Shown piece after piece: positions 6,262-7,970 of a stretch of DNA of 7,970 bases. The stretch lies in contig JAFWBH010000102.1 in NCBI GenBank assembly GCA_017507205.1, forward strand, positions 1-7,970, read 5' to 3'. Both the position numbers and the translations under genes were made by a program. Each line of letters opens with the position of its first letter. The first letter of the stretch is position 1. The notes beneath the pieces are model-generated. The model made no database searches. It saw only the letters and a list, made by a program, of their open reading frames with translations, and was not told the DNA's origin. Origin of the DNA: Clostridia bacterium (lineage in GTDB: Bacteria; Bacillota; Clostridia; Christensenellales; CAG-917).

Positions 6262-6819
6262 ATGAAAGAAAAGAAAAACAAGCAAGAACTTGACAAAGAA
6301 TTCAAAAATGAAGAAGTCGTAGTGGAAGGCGAAGCAACTCTTGACAGAGAACTTCTTGGAGATGACAAGTATATTGAAGCCCTTGAAGAAAAACTTGGTG
6401 AAGCACTGGCAGATGCAGTGACCTGCAAGAATCTCACACAAAGATTGCAAGCAGACTTTGACAATTATCGCAAACGCAACCAAACACTTGCAGAAGAAAT
6501 GAAACAACTGGGCATATCAATGGTTGTTGAAAAACTTCTTGGTGTCCTTGACAACTGTGACCTTGCAAGAAAGTATATCAGTGATGAAAGCGCCCTTCAA
6601 GGTTTTGTTATGATGGAAACGCAAATCCTTATGGCACTTGAAACCTTTGGACTGAAAGAAGTGGAAGCAGAGGGCTTGCCATTTGATGCAAAGGTTATGA
6701 ATGCTCTTGAAAGGGAAAAGGCAGAGGGCAAAGAAGATCAAGTGTTGGCAGTTATATCCAAAGGATATACGTTAAACGGAAAACTCGTAAGACCTGCCGG
6801 AGTTAAGGTGGGCTACTAA
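6262..6819 (+). CDS. grpE: Nucleotide-exchange factor GrpE
   Basis: GrpE is the cytoplasmic homodimeric cochaperone that releases ADP from DnaK. The 185-residue product has an acidic, charged N-terminus (about 1-35) and a long coiled-coil helix (about 36-85) containing the signature ADFDNYRKR at 64-72. A helical region follows, then the C-terminal beta domain at about 136-183, ending in KGYTLNGKLVRPAGVKV. The usual HEA in the beta-domain motif is replaced by Met-Asn-Ala at 146-148. The ribosome binding site AAAGGA (6250-6255) lies inside the end of hrcA, with a 2-base gap between the genes. It is the second gene of the heat-shock operon, and the stop is TAA. Confidence 0.96.
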   Translation: MKEKKNKQELDKEFKNEEVVVEGEATLDRELLGDDKYIEALEEKLGEALADAVTCKNLTQRLQADFDNYRKRNQTLAEEMKQLGISMVVEKLLGVLDNCDLARKYISDESALQGFVMMETQILMALETFGLKEVEAEGLPFDAKVMNALEREKAEGKEDQVLAVISKGYTLNGKLVRPAGVKVGY

Positions 6820-6836
6820 AATAAAAATATTTAAGA

Positions 6837-6851
6837 TCAGGATATTCCTGA
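6837..6851 (+). promoter_or_regulatory. Small hairpin between grpE and dnaK
   Basis: TCAGGA (6837-6842) pairs perfectly with TCCTGA (6846-6851) around the 3-base loop TAT. The 3' arm overlaps by one base the dnaK ribosome binding site AAAGGAG (6851-6857). There is no T run, so it is not a terminator. It could affect mRNA processing or dnaK translation; the role is unproven. Confidence 0.35.
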
Positions 6852-6864
6852 AAGGAGAAATAAA

Positions 6865-7970
6865 ATGGGAAAAATCATCGGTATTGACCTTGGAACAACC
6901 AACTCATGCGTAGCAGTTATGGAAGGTGGCGAACCTGTCGTCATCGCCAACGCAGAAGGTATGAGAACAACCCCCTCAGTGGTGGGATTTGCCAAAGATG
7001 GCGAAAGACTTGTGGGTGAAATCGCAAAAAGACAAGCAGTTTCAAACCCCGACAACACAGTTATATCAATCAAGAGAGATATGGGCAGTGACAGAAAAGT
7101 CCGCATTGATGGAAAGGACTACACACCCCAAGAAATCTCTGCAATGATTCTTACAAAACTCAAAAACGATGCAGAAAAGTATCTTGGCGAAAAAGTGACC
7201 GAAGCAGTCATCACAGTCCCTGCATATTTCAGCGACTCACAACGTCAAGCAACAAAGGACGCAGGCAAGATTGCAGGCCTTGAAGTAAAACGTATCATCA
7301 ACGAACCCACAGCAGCAGCACTTGCATACGGCGTTGATAAAGATGAAAACAAACAACAAAAGGTTCTCATCTTCGACCTTGGCGGCGGAACATTTGACGT
7401 TTCAATTTTGGAACTTGGCGATGGTGTCTTTGAGGTTTTGGCAACATCAGGCAACAACAGACTTGGTGGCGATGACTTCGACAAGAAACTTATGGACTAT
7501 ATCGTTGCAGAATTCAAAGCAAAGGAAAAGATTGACCTCTCAAGTGACTAAATGGCAATGTAACGTATCAAGGAAGCCGCAGAAAAGGCAAAGATTGACC
7601 TTTCAGGCGTGACAAAAGCAAAGGTTTCACTCCCCTTCATTACAGTTGATGGTGGCGTGCCCAAACACCTTGATATGGACATCACAAGAGCAACATTTGA
7701 CAATCTCACAAGAGATCTTGTTGAAAAGACAATGCACCCCTTGAATCAAGCACTCCGTGATGCAGGCCTCAGTGCAAGCGACCTTTCAAAGGTTATTATG
7801 GTTGGTGGCTCAACGCGTATCCCCGCAGTGTACGATGCAGTGAAGAAGGCAACGGGCAAAGATCCTTACAAGGGCATCAACCCCGATGAATGTGTTGCAA
7901 TCGGTGCAGCAATCCAAGCAGGTGTCTTGGCAGGCGAAGTGAAGGATATGCTCCTTCTTGACGTCACACC
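6865..7970 (+). pseudogene. dnaK: dnaK (Hsp70 chaperone) interrupted by two in-frame TAA codons; 3' end outside window
   Basis: DnaK is the cytoplasmic ATP-dependent chaperone working with GrpE and DnaJ. The N-terminus shows IGIDLGTTNS (phosphate 1, 5-14) and NEPTAAALAYG (146-156). DLGGGTFD (phosphate 2, 171-178) follows. The region after residue 72 lacks the roughly 24-residue insertion of proteobacterial DnaK, a Gram-positive trait. Codon 229 (7549-7551) is TAA and codon 233 (7561-7563) is TAA, with Met-Ala-Met between. The same frame then continues intact: RIKEAAEKAKIDLSG, adenosine motif VIMVGGSTRIP (310-320), and LLLDVT at the window end. Homologues read about DKMAMQR here, so the stops replace Lys or Gln, and Gln. 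As written, translation yields a 228-residue fragment lacking subdomain IIB and the substrate-binding domain. The start has AAAGGAG 7 bases upstream. Identity is certain; whether the gene is truly broken is not. Confidence 0.9.

Noticed and set aside
6817..7563. TAA reassigned to Gln: both dnaK stops could be Gln, and grpE and dnaK are in the same frame separated only by TAA stops, so reading through would fuse them.
   Set aside because: Gln is encoded by ordinary CAA throughout these genes, and no TAA interrupts hrcA, grpE, PAP2, the phosphatase or the BspA-like gene. The grpE and phosphatase TAA codons fall at natural protein ends. dnaK has its own strong ribosome binding site. Shared frame between neighbours is a one-in-three chance.
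7552..7970. Translation restart giving a separate C-terminal DnaK fragment (split gene).
   Set aside because: The ATG at 7552 meets a stop after three codons. The next in-frame candidate, GTG at 7609, has no convincing ribosome binding site and would start inside a conserved helix.

Overview
The window looks like chromosomal DNA of a low-to-moderate GC Gram-positive bacterium (Bacillota). A gut-type, Clostridia-like lineage is my best guess. Four things support this: the gene order hrcA-grpE-dnaK behind a CIRCE operator; a DnaK ATPase domain lacking the insertion found in proteobacterial DnaK; a tRNA gene with an encoded CCA end; and a BspA-like leucine-rich-repeat surface protein with a C-terminal module common in uncultured gut Clostridia. 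The placement is inference, because there is no rRNA and no search was possible.

Layout. Positions 1-2112 hold the 3' part of a large BspA-like surface protein, followed by an intrinsic terminator. A sigma-A-type promoter then drives a PAP2-family membrane phosphatase (2290-3501) with an unusual acidic, cysteine-containing tail, again ending at a terminator. A solitary tRNA-Thr(CGU) gene (3614-3689) has its own promoter and terminator. On the minus strand, converging on the tRNA, lies a predicted lipoprotein of the alkaline phosphatase family (3890-4984). It has a consensus-perfect promoter and a leader rich in inverted repeats. Divergent from it is the class I heat-shock operon: promoter, CIRCE, hrcA (GTG start at 5228), grpE, then dnaK, which runs off the window end.

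How the genes work together. HrcA should bind the CIRCE that overlaps the operon's start point and repress hrcA, grpE and dnaK. GrpE is the nucleotide-exchange factor of DnaK. The other genes appear to be independent single-gene transcription units. The two phosphatases are of unrelated families and nothing ties them into one pathway.

The strongest anomaly is in dnaK. The reading frame is highly conserved on both sides, yet two in-frame TAA codons (7549-7551 and 7561-7563) sit 12 bases apart with no frame change. The second replaces a nearly invariant Gln. As written, the gene yields only a 228-residue fragment. This is either a consensus or assembly error, a very recent pseudogene, or some recoding event. 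I saw no convincing evidence of a novel multi-gene system.
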